From NCBI GenBank assembly GCA_947095535.1, contig OX352772.1, positions 276,220,336-276,284,335 of the forward strand: a stretch of DNA of 64,000 bases, written 5' to 3'. The notes under the pieces were generated by a model that made no database searches, was not told the DNA's origin, and saw only the letters and a program-made list of their open reading frames with translations. The DNA is from Poecilobothrus nobilitatus. Its lineage: Eukaryota > Arthropoda > Insecta > Diptera > Dolichopodidae. Shown here in pieces: positions 25,701 through 39,107 of this stretch (its first letter is position 1; each line of letters starts with the position of its first letter). Made by a program: the position numbers and the translations under genes.

Positions 25701-27317
25701 TGGATAACGTCAAAAAGTTAAATCATTTTAACGGACCCAGGAGACTTTCAAATGTCATATTTCTTTATTTATAAGTAAAAAATTTAATGAAAAATTTATT
25801 TATGCTAAAATTGTTTTTTTTATTCTAATGCCAATCATGTTGAAAGTAGCCACAAAAAAATTTCAAACACGCAACATTCACGTTCTTGAAATTTCCAAAC
25901 GTCACAGACACGTCATTCACTTGCAACCTAACCAAGCCATACGTTTATAAGGTACACTTAATAGATATATAAATCAAAATTTCGGCTTCTTAAAATACTA
26001 CTCATCTTAACCTGCGTTTAAAAAGTAAATGTGATTATTTTTTTTTTTTCTATTTCAATATTGAAAATTATGTACAATGAAATTTCTTTTAAAGAAAAAT
26101 TTATTATGGAAAATGATGGAAAATGAAAAAAAAACAAAAAAAATGTAATATCATTTTGAAAGTAAAATTAAAAAAATCTTAAAATACGATATGAAATCCA
26201 TAATATTTCGTTATGTTACAACAACAACAACAAAGATTGCAAAAGTAAAAATATAATATTATTACAGAAAATTATATTTGAAAAAAAAAGAAAGTAAATT
26301 TAATTTTTTCTATATTGTTTTTGTTATTAGATATTATTTCAATAAAGTAAAATTACAACTTAAACTTGCGTCACGATATATTATTAGATTTAGAGCAGGG
26401 ATAATGAATTAGTGAAATTATTTTCATAATAAATTATTTCAATTCCCTTTAAAAATTTTTTTTTAATTTTTACTTTTAACTAAAAACCATTTAAGTAATA
26501 AACACAATTCCGACCACAGACCACTCGCGAAATTCGTTTCGCCCAACTATTTTTCGTTAAATGAAACATAATTGTAGCGAAACAAAAATCAAAAATATAT
26601 ATTAGGTATATAGTTATTCATTCAAACACTCGGAAAAATTTTTAATGCATTCGGAAATATCACTCATTAATTGATCGCACTTGATTACCTGTCAAATTTG
26701 TAGGTTACTCTTGACTACATAAAATGTTGCATTACATGTAAGAAAAGAAGCATATAGGTTTGACAACGCCCTTATATTCACTTTTATCTACCGTAGAATT
26801 TTCCATTTTAATTTTCAACATTAGCATGCATATATTATTGAAGAAATTCTTATTCTTGTATTTGCCTTTCCGTAAGAGGCCGAAATGAGTTGAAAATGTC
26901 TCTTTCCATAAGGACATATTATTTAACCCATATGTGTTTTAGGCCTACTGATCTTATAAAAAAATCTATTATATATAATTAAGCTTGTATAGTTAAATCA
27001 AGTTTTTTTATTTAATAACTCTTAGTCTATATATCAGATTTGTTTCTTTTGTTTTAATGTAATACAATAATATGATGTATTTGTAAGAATAATCGTAATC
27101 GTATCGTTAGTAGTAATACTGTTAGTGTAGTACTCTATAATATGATATAATTTTCATGTCAAAAGCATGAATTTTATGCTCTACATACATTTCAGACATA
27201 AAAAACTAGAAATAAAAAAAAAAATATCAAATCTAAAAAAAATCTAATGTAATCAATCCTTGAAGTTAAAAACTAAATCAAGTCATCAATATCATCATCA
27301 TCATTGCTTCATATAAT
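22713..27317. other. Long AT-rich noncoding stretch
   Basis: No gene was found. A perfect hairpin (ttttgcgg, 2-base loop, ccgcaaaa) sits at 24252-24269. Short degenerate repeats of aaaatcttgcctttt occur at about 24129-24220, and a GC-richer patch at 25640-25960 has overlapping open frames of no known family. A tract of cat/atc repeats lies at about 27285-27305. Confidence 0.45.
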
Positions 27318-27328
27318 ATTATATTATT

Positions 27329-30300
27329 ACTAGAAAATCCCCTGTGCAATTGCACAATTTCTATAGATTCAAAAACATTTGCGGTATCATACTGACTCCC
27401 TTAATAAACTACCTAAAAATTTCATTTTTACATCAGCACCATTAAAAAAACTTTGGTATCACTTACTTACTTGATGTAATAGAAAAAAACATAAAACAAA
27501 TCTGAACACATAAAATTAAAAATGTTAGGAACAGTTTATTAATTTTTTCACGCCGTTTTTTCGTGGCGGTAATTTTTGACAGTTTTTTAATCATTGAGAA
27601 AAAATGGTCCAAGCTAAAAACACATTCAGGGTAAAAGTTCGTGCCGATATCTCAAAAATTGTTTGAAAAATATGTATAAAGTGCACAATAAAAACCGGCG
27701 AAAAGCCAACCAACACCAACCGCTACGACATTTTTATTTTTGTTACATTTAAAATAATTCCAATAATCGAAATAATTTTAATATTTGTTAAAATTTTACC
27801 AGACTCTCTATTTTTCTTTAGTTTAAAAAAAAAATTTTTATGTCGATAAAAACAGTTGTTTTCGCCGCGAATTACTTTAATTACCAAAACTACTTTCAAG
27901 TCTTTTGCGTTTATTTTTTTTTTTGCTTGAAAAAAATTTGCTGAATTTATTTTATTTAAATGTAATTTGGAAGAGGTCCTTAGTATATTTAATAAAAGAT
28001 TCATGTCTCTGATAATGTAATTTCATAAATTTTCGGGGCCTTTTTTTTTGTGTGGGTCGTTTTCGACAGCTTTTTAATTTAATGGTCTAATAATAAATTA
28101 GTACAAAATTATGAATCTATTTTGAGAGAAGGCATCTAAAATGATATTTCCTATGTTATTTTTTCTCTTTTTTTTAAGAAAAATATCCATTTCTAAAATA
28201 TTTAGTAAGTTTCTGATTTCTGTTATGAAATATAATTAGCTAAGTCTGCCGAATTTTATATTAATAAAAAAAATTCGAATATTTTATGTTATATCAAAAA
28301 TTCAGCTTAAAAAATCAAAATTCCAACCTAAATAAACAAAACTACTTTAAAGTCTGTTGCGAAACTTTTACCAGCTTTTATAATAGTGAAAACAAAATCA
28401 AGAATAAAATCGGCCTATTATTTTTTTTCTTATAAATATAAGGCTTACTATAAACTTTGCTCTTTTCATTTTCAGGTCTTTTAATTTTATTAAGAGTATT
28501 TTTATTTTTTTCAATACAAAGAGTCATTTGAAAACTGCCAGCAGAAGATTAATAATTTATTTTTAATTTACCGCTGCGACCAGTTCATAATGGATGTGGC
28601 GGTCAAATTTAAAAATTAAAAATTTGCTTTAAATTTTGTGTCGAAAGTACTTTTTAAAAAGTAAACATTTGTGTCTCTGATAAGACTTTTAGTCCAAGAT
28701 TTGTGTCTCTGATAATAAAATTTTAAATTATTAAATAAATATACAGAAATATCATCTTTGCCAGTTTAGTTTACATTCAGTGTTAGTGGTTTATTATAGA
28801 AATAAAATATTTTTTTTTTACATCTTGTGTGTCTGGTATTAATATCTATATGATATTTAATATCTTGTGTGAATTGGTATTATCAGAGACTACATAGAGA
28901 TGTACAAATTCATACAAAAATTTGTACTAATTTTTTTTCAAACGGGCCAGCTAAAACTGGCTAGTTTTAAAAATTTTAAAGCACAGAAATATTTGATTTG
29001 TGTCATAGCTAAAAGAATTTAGTGAAAACCAGAATCTTCTGTAAAATCTGGTGTAAAATGTAAAAATTATCATTCATATATTTTATGCATTTACAAAATT
29101 TTTTTATCTTTGTGAATTAAACCAGATTAAACCATAATCATTATATTGTGTATATTATCAGAAATTCAATCATTAATTTCAGGTATTATATTATCTGATC
29201 TGATTAACAAATCTTATTTTTTTCCATGGCTAACAATATTATTAATGGTCTAATAATAAATTAGTACAAAATTATGAATCTTTTGTGAGAGAAGGCGTCT
29301 AAAATGACATTTTCTATGTAATTTTTTTCTTTTTTTTTTTAAGAAAAATATCCGTTTCTATAATATTTAGTAAGTTTCTGACTTCTGTTATGAAATATAA
29401 TTATTTAAGTCTGCCTAATTTTATATTAATAAAAAAATTTCGAATATTTTATGTTATACCAGTTCTACCGAAAATTTAGTTTAAAAATCTAAATTTCAAC
29501 CTAAATAAACAAAACTATTTTAAAGTCTGTTACGAAGCACCAGCTTTTATACTAATGAAAACAAAATCAAGAATAAAATCGGCCTATTATTTTTTTCTAA
29601 TAAATATGAGGTTTACTATAAACTTTGCTCACTCTCACTTTTTCACTTTCAGGCGCTTTAATTTTATTAAGAGTACCTATTTTTATTTTTTTTTTCCAAA
29701 ACAAAGATTGAAAACGCCAACAGAAGATTAATAATTTATTTTTAATTTACCGCTGCGACCAGTTCATAATGGACGTAGCGGTCAAATTTAAAAATTAAAA
29801 ATTTGCTGAATTTATTTTGATTGAAAATGTGTTTTTTAAGTATGTATGTACTTTTGACTGTACTCACTTTTAATGAACGGTTTGTGTCTCTGACAATAAT
29901 TCTAGTGGAAAATTTAGTCTCTGGTAATAATATTTACTAAATTTATTTATATTTTTAATTAACGGTTTGCGTCTCTTGATAATACTTTGAGTTAAAGATT
30001 CGTATCTCTGGTAATAAAACTTTAAATTATTAAATAAATAGTAAAAAAGCCTTATTAAAGGGTATAAGTAGAAAAATAAAGCTTTTGTGAAAGTTTCCTC
30101 AGTTTTATGAACAATTTAATTTTAGTAAATTTATTCAAATACTTATATGTATTATATTTAGATATTGATAAATGTAAAATTTATTGCTAAAGTGTTTTAA
30201 ATAATGAAAAACCTCAATGATGCTGTGAAGTAGTTTCTTTCAAAAATGTAATAAAAATGATTATTTAATAAATCTCATCTCTTGTAAATTTCTTTGTCAA

Positions 30301-32542
30301 GCTTTGGATTAAAAAACCAAAGGTTGGATTAAAAACCAATGGTAAATAAATTTTTGCCAATAGTATCAAAAATTTTCGCTTCGAAAAAATACAGTATCAA
30401 ACTTTATAATTTTGAAACTAAACTACACTGATCTGATGCATTTGCCTAATTATAATATATAGTACACTTGTTATATTTTTCTATGGTTGCCATAGCAAAT
30501 GCTTCAAAACTTTCTTTGTTATATTTTTCAAACAAATTTTTACTCTATCCGTAATAATATTCTGTCTCTTTATCTATCGCTTTCTCTACAAAATCTTCAC
30601 ACCGTAAGTTTTACGCACCTTTTATGTAAAACAATAAAAATTGGCTGTGCATATAATGTTGAAGTTTTAGAAAATAAAAATCATAAAAGAAGCATAAAAT
30701 TAAGAAAATGTTACACATTCAAAATTTAATTGAAAATTGTGATTTTATAATTTAAATTGCGCTCCTTTAAAAGCTTTGGTTTTACGCACCGCTTTATTTT
30801 TTTATAATTTCTACTTAAAAATGCAACTCTTTAAAAACTTTGATTTATGCACTGTCTTGTTTTTTCATTCTTTTTATAGCATAACATTTTAATTCTTTTT
30901 TTCTATCTGTTATGTACCTAAATATCAGATGTACGTTTCTTTCTTTTCATAGCATAGCATTTAATATTTCTTTTTCTATCTGTTATGTACGTAAATATCA
31001 GAGGTATGTTTTTTCATTTAAAATCATAACATTTTAATAGTTCTTTTTTTCTTTAAAAATATTTAAAAACAGTCAAAGTAACATTTTTTGTTCTCTTTTT
31101 TTTCTATTCGTTTTTATTTTTCTTCGCAGTATTACATTTATTTTTTTTTGTTTTCTGTTATTTACGTACGCTAAGTATTTCTTTTATTTTTTTTAAATAT
31201 TAAATTTATACATACAGTCTATTTAAAAAATATAAATTATAACCTATAGAACATTCTGAATTTTTTTTTTGTTCGTTTATGTTTACCGTCCATTCATTCA
31301 TATAAATAACTGTTGCCTATACAAAAAATAATAAATCTATAATAAATCTAATATATGTATACTCCTATTTTTATTCATATATCTATATTATGGGCTAAAC
31401 TTCTGATTCTAAAATTGTACTATATTATGGCAAAATTTTTAAAAAATTAAGAAAATGTTACTTAGCAAAATTTAAATAAAAATATTATTGCAATTTTATA
31501 ATGTTCTACTTAAAAATCTGAACCTTTAAAAACTTTGATTTATACACTGCCTTGTTTTTCCTTTCTTTTCATAGCATAACATTTTGATATTTCTTTTTTT
31601 CTATCTGTTATGTACCTCAATATCAGATGGACTTTTCGTTCTTTTCATAGCATAACATTTTTTTTTTTCCTTTTTCTATCTGTTATGTAGGTACGTAAAT
31701 ATCAGACGTATGTTTTTTTTCTTTTAAAATCATAACATTTTAATAGTTCTTTTTTTCTTTAAAAATATTTAAAAACAATCAAAGTAACATTTTTGTTCTC
31801 TTTTTTTTCTATTCGTTTTTATTTTTCTTCGCAGTATTACATTTTACTTTTTTTTTTTTGTTTTCTGTTATTTTTTTTAAGTATTAAATTTATACATCAG
31901 TCTATTTAAAAAATATAAATTATAACCTATAGAACATTCTGAATTTTTTTTTTGTTCGTTTATGTTTACCGTCCATTCATTCATATAAATAACTGTTGCC
32001 TATATAAAAATTAATAAATCTATAATAAATCTAATATATGTATACCCATATTTTTATTCATATATCTCTATATTATGGGCTAAACTTCTGATTCTAAAAT
32101 TGTACTATATTATGGCAAAATTTTTAAAAAATTAAGAAAATGTTACTTAGCAAAATTTAAATAAAAATATTATTGCAATTTTATAATGTTCTACTTAAAA
32201 ATACGACCCTCTAAAAACTTTGATTTATACACTGCCTTGTTTTTTCTTTCATTTCATAGCATAACATTATAATATTTATTGTTTTCTATCTTTTATATGG
32301 GTAAATATCAGATGTACGTTTCTTTCTTTTCATAGTATAACATTTGTTAAATTAACATTTAACATAACAGGAGGGCACGCTACTCAGCAGCAGCAACTTG
32401 TCTTTTATTATATTTAGATATACAGAAATATCATCATTGCCAGTTTAGTTTACATTCAGTGTGAGTGTTTTATTATAGATATAAAATATTTTTTTTTACA
32501 TGTTGGCAAGGTCTCGCCAACATCTTGTGTATTATATTATAG
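27329..32542 (+). repeat. 5.2-kb tandem unit, copy 1
   Basis: The unit begins actagaaaatcccctgtg, carries a perfect 14-bp palindrome (27343-27356) and ends with an 8-bp-stem hairpin (32500-32507 with 32516-32523) followed by an attatattat stretch. The whole 5214 bp is repeated immediately downstream. Inside are older repeats: about 28078-28620 with 29239-29800; a unit of about 0.68 kb present twice plus a partial copy (about 30840-32345); and a terminal module (28741-28840) that recurs at 32415-32500. No protein domain could be recognised, and the open frames at 27723-28004 (minus) and 30499-30729 (plus) look like noise. The end hairpin and lack of coding capacity suggest a non-autonomous rolling-circle (Helitron/Helentron) element, but the termini are not canonical. 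Confidence 0.8.
32500..32523 (+). other. Hairpin near the 3' end of the 5.2-kb unit
   Basis: A perfect 8-bp stem (atgttggc / gccaacat) has an 8-base loop. The matching hairpin of the second unit is at 37714-37737. A GC-containing hairpin shortly before the 3' end is a hallmark of rolling-circle transposons, where it serves as a termination signal. Here it stands about 20 bases before the unit boundary. The related internal module at 28741-28840 lacks it. Confidence 0.75.
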
Positions 32543-35500
32543 ACTAGAAAATCCCCTGTGCAATTGCACAATTTCTATAGATTCAAAAACATTTGCGGTA
32601 TCATACTGACTCCCTTAATAAACTACCTAAAAATTTCATTTTTACATCAGCACCATTAAAAAAACTTTGGTATCACTTACTTACTTGATGTAATAGAAAA
32701 AAACATAAAACAAATCTGAACACATAAAATTAAAAATGTTAGGAACAGTTTATTAATTTTTTCACGCCGTTTTTTCGTGGCGGTAATTTTTGACAGTTTT
32801 TTAATCATTGAGAAAAAATGGTCCAAGCTAAAAACACATTCAGGGTAAAAGTTCGTGCCGATATCTCAAAAATTGTTTGAAAAATATGTATAAAGTGCAC
32901 AATAAAAACCGGCGAAAAGCCAACCAACACCAACCGCTACGACATTTTTATTTTTGTTACATTTAAAATAATTCCAATAATCGAAATAATTTTAATATTT
33001 GTTAAAATTTTACCAGACTCTCTATTTTTCTTTAGTTTAAAAAAAAAATTTTTATGTCGATAAAAACAGTTGTTTTCGCCGCGAATTACTTTAATTACCA
33101 AAACTACTTTCAAGTCTTTTGCGTTTATTTTTTTTTTTGCTTGAAAAAAATTTGCTGAATTTATTTTATTTAAATGTAATTTGGAAGAGGTCCTTAGTAT
33201 ATTTAATAAAAGATTCATGTCTCTGATAATGTAATTTCATAAATTTTCGGGGCCTTTTTTTTTGTGTGGGTCGTTTTCGACAGCTTTTTAATTTAATGGT
33301 CTAATAATAAATTAGTACAAAATTATGAATCTATTTTGAGAGAAGGCATCTAAAATGATATTTCCTATGTTATTTTTTCTCTTTTTTTTAAGAAAAATAT
33401 CCATTTCTAAAATATTTAGTAAGTTTCTGATTTCTGTTATGAAATATAATTAGCTAAGTCTGCCGAATTTTATATTAATAAAAAAAATTCGAATATTTTA
33501 TGTTATATCAAAAATTCAGCTTAAAAAATCAAAATTCCAACCTAAATAAACAAAACTACTTTAAAGTCTGTTGCGAAACTTTTACCAGCTTTTATAATAG
33601 TGAAAACAAAATCAAGAATAAAATCGGCCTATTATTTTTTTTCTTATAAATATAAGGCTTACTATAAACTTTGCTCTTTTCATTTTCAGGTCTTTTAATT
33701 TTATTAAGAGTATTTTTATTTTTTTCAATACAAAGAGTCATTTGAAAACTGCCAGCAGAAGATTAATAATTTATTTTTAATTTACCGCTGCGACCAGTTC
33801 ATAATGGATGTGGCGGTCAAATTTAAAAATTAAAAATTTGCTTTAAATTTTGTGTCGAAAGTACTTTTTAAAAAGTAAACATTTGTGTCTCTGATAAGAC
33901 TTTTAGTCCAAGATTTGTGTCTCTGATAATAAAATTTTAAATTATTAAATAAATATACAGAAATATCATCTTTGCCAGTTTAGTTTACATTCAGTGTTAG
34001 TGGTTTATTATAGAAATAAAATATTTTTTTTTTACATCTTGTGTGTCTGGTATTAATATCTATATGATATTTAATATCTTGTGTGAATTGGTATTATCAG
34101 AGACTACATAGAGATGTACAAATTCATACAAAAATTTGTACTAATTTTTTTTCAAACGGGCCAGCTAAAACTGGCTAGTTTTAAAAATTTTAAAGCACAG
34201 AAATATTTGATTTGTGTCATAGCTAAAAGAATTTAGTGAAAACCAGAATCTTCTGTAAAATCTGGTGTAAAATGTAAAAATTATCATTCATATATTTTAT
34301 GCATTTACAAAATTTTTTTATCTTTGTGAATTAAACCAGATTAAACCATAATCATTATATTGTGTATATTATCAGAAATTCAATCATTAATTTCAGGTAT
34401 TATATTATCTGATCTGATTAACAAATCTTATTTTTTTCCATGGCTAACAATATTATTAATGGTCTAATAATAAATTAGTACAAAATTATGAATCTTTTGT
34501 GAGAGAAGGCGTCTAAAATGACATTTTCTATGTAATTTTTTTCTTTTTTTTTTTAAGAAAAATATCCGTTTCTATAATATTTAGTAAGTTTCTGACTTCT
34601 GTTATGAAATATAATTATTTAAGTCTGCCTAATTTTATATTAATAAAAAAATTTCGAATATTTTATGTTATACCAGTTCTACCGAAAATTTAGTTTAAAA
34701 ATCTAAATTTCAACCTAAATAAACAAAACTATTTTAAAGTCTGTTACGAAGCACCAGCTTTTATACTAATGAAAACAAAATCAAGAATAAAATCGGCCTA
34801 TTATTTTTTTCTAATAAATATGAGGTTTACTATAAACTTTGCTCACTCTCACTTTTTCACTTTCAGGCGCTTTAATTTTATTAAGAGTACCTATTTTTAT
34901 TTTTTTTTTCCAAAACAAAGATTGAAAACGCCAACAGAAGATTAATAATTTATTTTTAATTTACCGCTGCGACCAGTTCATAATGGACGTAGCGGTCAAA
35001 TTTAAAAATTAAAAATTTGCTGAATTTATTTTGATTGAAAATGTGTTTTTTAAGTATGTATGTACTTTTGACTGTACTCACTTTTAATGAACGGTTTGTG
35101 TCTCTGACAATAATTCTAGTGGAAAATTTAGTCTCTGGTAATAATATTTACTAAATTTATTTATATTTTTAATTAACGGTTTGCGTCTCTTGATAATACT
35201 TTGAGTTAAAGATTCGTATCTCTGGTAATAAAACTTTAAATTATTAAATAAATAGTAAAAAAGCCTTATTAAAGGGTATAAGTAGAAAAATAAAGCTTTT
35301 GTGAAAGTTTCCTCAGTTTTATGAACAATTTAATTTTAGTAAATTTATTCAAATACTTATATGTATTATATTTAGATATTGATAAATGTAAAATTTATTG
35401 CTAAAGTGTTTTAAATAATGAAAAACCTCAATGATGCTGTGAAGTAGTTTCTTTCAAAAATGTAATAAAAATGATTATTTAATAAATCTCATCTCTTGTA

Positions 35501-37756
35501 AATTTCTTTGTCAAGCTTTGGATTAAAAAACCAAAGGTTGGATTAAAAACCAATGGTAAATAAATTTTTGCCAATAGTATCAAAAATTTTCGCTTCGAAA
35601 AAATACAGTATCAAACTTTATAATTTTGAAACTAAACTACACTGATCTGATGCATTTGCCTAATTATAATATATAGTACACTTGTTATATTTTTCTATGG
35701 TTGCCATAGCAAATGCTTCAAAACTTTCTTTGTTATATTTTTCAAACAAATTTTTACTCTATCCGTAATAATATTCTGTCTCTTTATCTATCGCTTTCTC
35801 TACAAAATCTTCACACCGTAAGTTTTACGCACCTTTTATGTAAAACAATAAAAATTGGCTGTGCATATAATGTTGAAGTTTTAGAAAATAAAAATCATAA
35901 AAGAAGCATAAAATTAAGAAAATGTTACACATTCAAAATTTAATTGAAAATTGTGATTTTATAATTTAAATTGCGCTCCTTTAAAAGCTTTGGTTTTACG
36001 CACCGCTTTATTTTTTTATAATTTCTACTTAAAAATGCAACTCTTTAAAAACTTTGATTTATGCACTGTCTTGTTTTTTCATTCTTTTTATAGCATAACA
36101 TTTTAATTCTTTTTTTCTATCTGTTATGTACCTAAATATCAGATGTACGTTTCTTTCTTTTCATAGCATAGCATTTAATATTTCTTTTTCTATCTGTTAT
36201 GTACGTAAATATCAGAGGTATGTTTTTTCATTTAAAATCATAACATTTTAATAGTTCTTTTTTTCTTTAAAAATATTTAAAAACAGTCAAAGTAACATTT
36301 TTTGTTCTCTTTTTTTTCTATTCGTTTTTATTTTTCTTCGCAGTATTACATTTATTTTTTTTTGTTTTCTGTTATTTACGTACGCTAAGTATTTCTTTTA
36401 TTTTTTTTAAATATTAAATTTATACATACAGTCTATTTAAAAAATATAAATTATAACCTATAGAACATTCTGAATTTTTTTTTTGTTCGTTTATGTTTAC
36501 CGTCCATTCATTCATATAAATAACTGTTGCCTATACAAAAAATAATAAATCTATAATAAATCTAATATATGTATACTCCTATTTTTATTCATATATCTAT
36601 ATTATGGGCTAAACTTCTGATTCTAAAATTGTACTATATTATGGCAAAATTTTTAAAAAATTAAGAAAATGTTACTTAGCAAAATTTAAATAAAAATATT
36701 ATTGCAATTTTATAATGTTCTACTTAAAAATCTGAACCTTTAAAAACTTTGATTTATACACTGCCTTGTTTTTCCTTTCTTTTCATAGCATAACATTTTG
36801 ATATTTCTTTTTTTCTATCTGTTATGTACCTCAATATCAGATGGACTTTTCGTTCTTTTCATAGCATAACATTTTTTTTTTTCCTTTTTCTATCTGTTAT
36901 GTAGGTACGTAAATATCAGACGTATGTTTTTTTTCTTTTAAAATCATAACATTTTAATAGTTCTTTTTTTCTTTAAAAATATTTAAAAACAATCAAAGTA
37001 ACATTTTTGTTCTCTTTTTTTTCTATTCGTTTTTATTTTTCTTCGCAGTATTACATTTTACTTTTTTTTTTTTGTTTTCTGTTATTTTTTTTAAGTATTA
37101 AATTTATACATCAGTCTATTTAAAAAATATAAATTATAACCTATAGAACATTCTGAATTTTTTTTTTGTTCGTTTATGTTTACCGTCCATTCATTCATAT
37201 AAATAACTGTTGCCTATATAAAAATTAATAAATCTATAATAAATCTAATATATGTATACCCATATTTTTATTCATATATCTCTATATTATGGGCTAAACT
37301 TCTGATTCTAAAATTGTACTATATTATGGCAAAATTTTTAAAAAATTAAGAAAATGTTACTTAGCAAAATTTAAATAAAAATATTATTGCAATTTTATAA
37401 TGTTCTACTTAAAAATACGACCCTCTAAAAACTTTGATTTATACACTGCCTTGTTTTTTCTTTCATTTCATAGCATAACATTATAATATTTATTGTTTTC
37501 TATCTTTTATATGGGTAAATATCAGATGTACGTTTCTTTCTTTTCATAGTATAACATTTGTTAAATTAACATTTAACATAACAGGAGGGCACGCTACTCA
37601 GCAGCAGCAACTTGTCTTTTATTATATTTAGATATACAGAAATATCATCATTGCCAGTTTAGTTTACATTCAGTGTGAGTGTTTTATTATAGATATAAAA
37701 TATTTTTTTTTACATGTTGGCAAGGTCTCGCCAACATCTTGTGTATTATATTATAG
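32543..37756 (+). repeat. 5.2-kb tandem unit, copy 2
   Basis: This is a head-to-tail copy of 27329-32542 at a constant offset of 5214 bp. The offset holds at the start, in the middle and at the end, so there is no net insertion or deletion, and I saw no substitution in the parts compared line by line. Its hairpin is at 37714-37737. The 10-base string attatattat stands before copy 1 (27318-27327), at the junction (32531-32540) and after copy 2 (37745-37754). That is the arrangement expected if an element plus its target duplication was duplicated as a block. Confidence 0.85.
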
Positions 37757-38580
37757 ATATGTTTATAAGTAGATGTATATATAAAAAATATTGTTAATAG
37801 ACGAGTATCTAAGATCGACAATGATGTCTGATAGTCGACTTGAATACTTTAAAGATTTTTTTTTTTTTGTTTTGTCTTGATAAGTTTGGAATTTCTAATA
37901 AAAACAATTGAAAAAACGAATAGATGGATAGATAAAATATATATATATATATATATTATATATAAATACATATATATTTATGTATATGTATAGATATATG
38001 TATTGATGAATGAATTGATACCTTTAATATTAAGTACTAATTTCGTTCATAAAAAAAAAACTTTCATTTTTTCAATTTCAATAAAAATAAAAAATCATTT
38101 AAAGAATATAATTAAAAATGGAAATTCAAAAAAAAAGAATACGATTAATCGCGATAAAGTTAAGTTCAATGAATATTTAGATATTTACGATAATTTTCCA
38201 TATATGTATAACACAATTTTAATATAAAAATCACATTTCTTACTTTATTAAGAAGCCACGATTTTTTATATTGTTTTAATTTAAATATAAAATTTGGCAA
38301 TTTTTGTTTAAACATTTATATATAGGTATATATATATGTATATATATATATATATATATATACACATTTTGTAAAACAATATCAAAATTATCCTCTTGAA
38401 AATTTTATAATCAAAATTCAATTCAAAATTGAAAAATTTGTAATCATAAAATTAATGAAAATCTACTTTAGTTTCAAAACAGAAAGTGAAATCTAATTGA
38501 ACAAAAGGTTATTAATTTTTTTTTTTTTTTTACTGTATAAATACTGTATAAATAATAGTGGATTTTTATTTTTATAATTT
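37757..38580. other. AT-rich noncoding DNA with (TA)n tracts
   Basis: (TA)n tracts occur at about 37936-37962 and 38324-38362. The lysine/isoleucine/asparagine-rich open frame at 38003-38227 is compositional noise. Confidence 0.55.
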
Positions 38581-38760
38581 TTAACGTGCTGACGAAACTC
38601 CAGGAAGGATTCCTTTATACAACGTCACTCTAGGTTTGTTGAAATAGGAGAGGAAGTGGGGGAGGAAAATAGGATAATTGAAGGGAGTTGGAAAGTAAAT
38701 AACGACGAACAATGGAAAAGTTTCTCTTTGAATAATTAGAAATTATAGAATAGAACATAA
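38581..38760. other. GC-richer island, possible exon on either strand
   Basis: On the minus strand a long pyrimidine tract ends in cctag, and the following 49 bases (38629-38581) read VTLYKGILPGVSSAR and a stop, as a terminal exon might. On the plus strand the same island stays open for 48 codons, including SRFVEIGEEVGEENRIIEGSW, to a stop at about 38740. Only one reading, or neither, can be right, and I cannot choose from sequence alone. The island stands out in composition from its surroundings. Confidence 0.25.
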
Positions 38761-39104
38761 GCGACAGTATGGAAAATAGATTAGATGGAAGTATGCTCCA
38801 CATTTTAGAAGATCACACAAAAAAAAAATATATAAACCGACATTGACGAGTTAATATAAAAGCATTTAATAAGTTCACTTAACCAGTTTTTAAAACACAG
38901 AGGAATATAATATATGGTGTGGAAATAGGTCATTCCACCTTTTCTTGTGTTAATTTGAAATTGTTTGTGAGAAACTATTATTGATTTTAATTCAATAGAA
39001 CAAGTGTCATTACCTACAAGATGTCTATAAAGAATACAATCATTATCTACAAGATGTCTATTCGAAAATTAGCCGCAAGAATTTATTTTGATCTTTGGCG
39101 TGGT
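38761..39104. other. AT-rich noncoding DNA
   Basis: Nothing was recognised except a short direct repeat of ctacaagatgtctat at about 39014-39062. Confidence 0.45.
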
Positions 39105-39107
39105 AGC

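Noticed and set aside
27723..28004. 93-codon frame in both 5.2-kb units
   Set aside because: It is lysine/asparagine/isoleucine-rich with no domain; its exact repetition simply reflects the recent duplication.
30499..30729. 76-codon frame in both 5.2-kb units
   Set aside because: Compositional open frame without domain, start context or splice sites; it is duplicated with the unit.
37936..38362. Replication origin or regulatory element at the (TA)n tracts
   Set aside because: Simple TA microsatellites are frequent in fly intergenic DNA and nothing else here supports a function.
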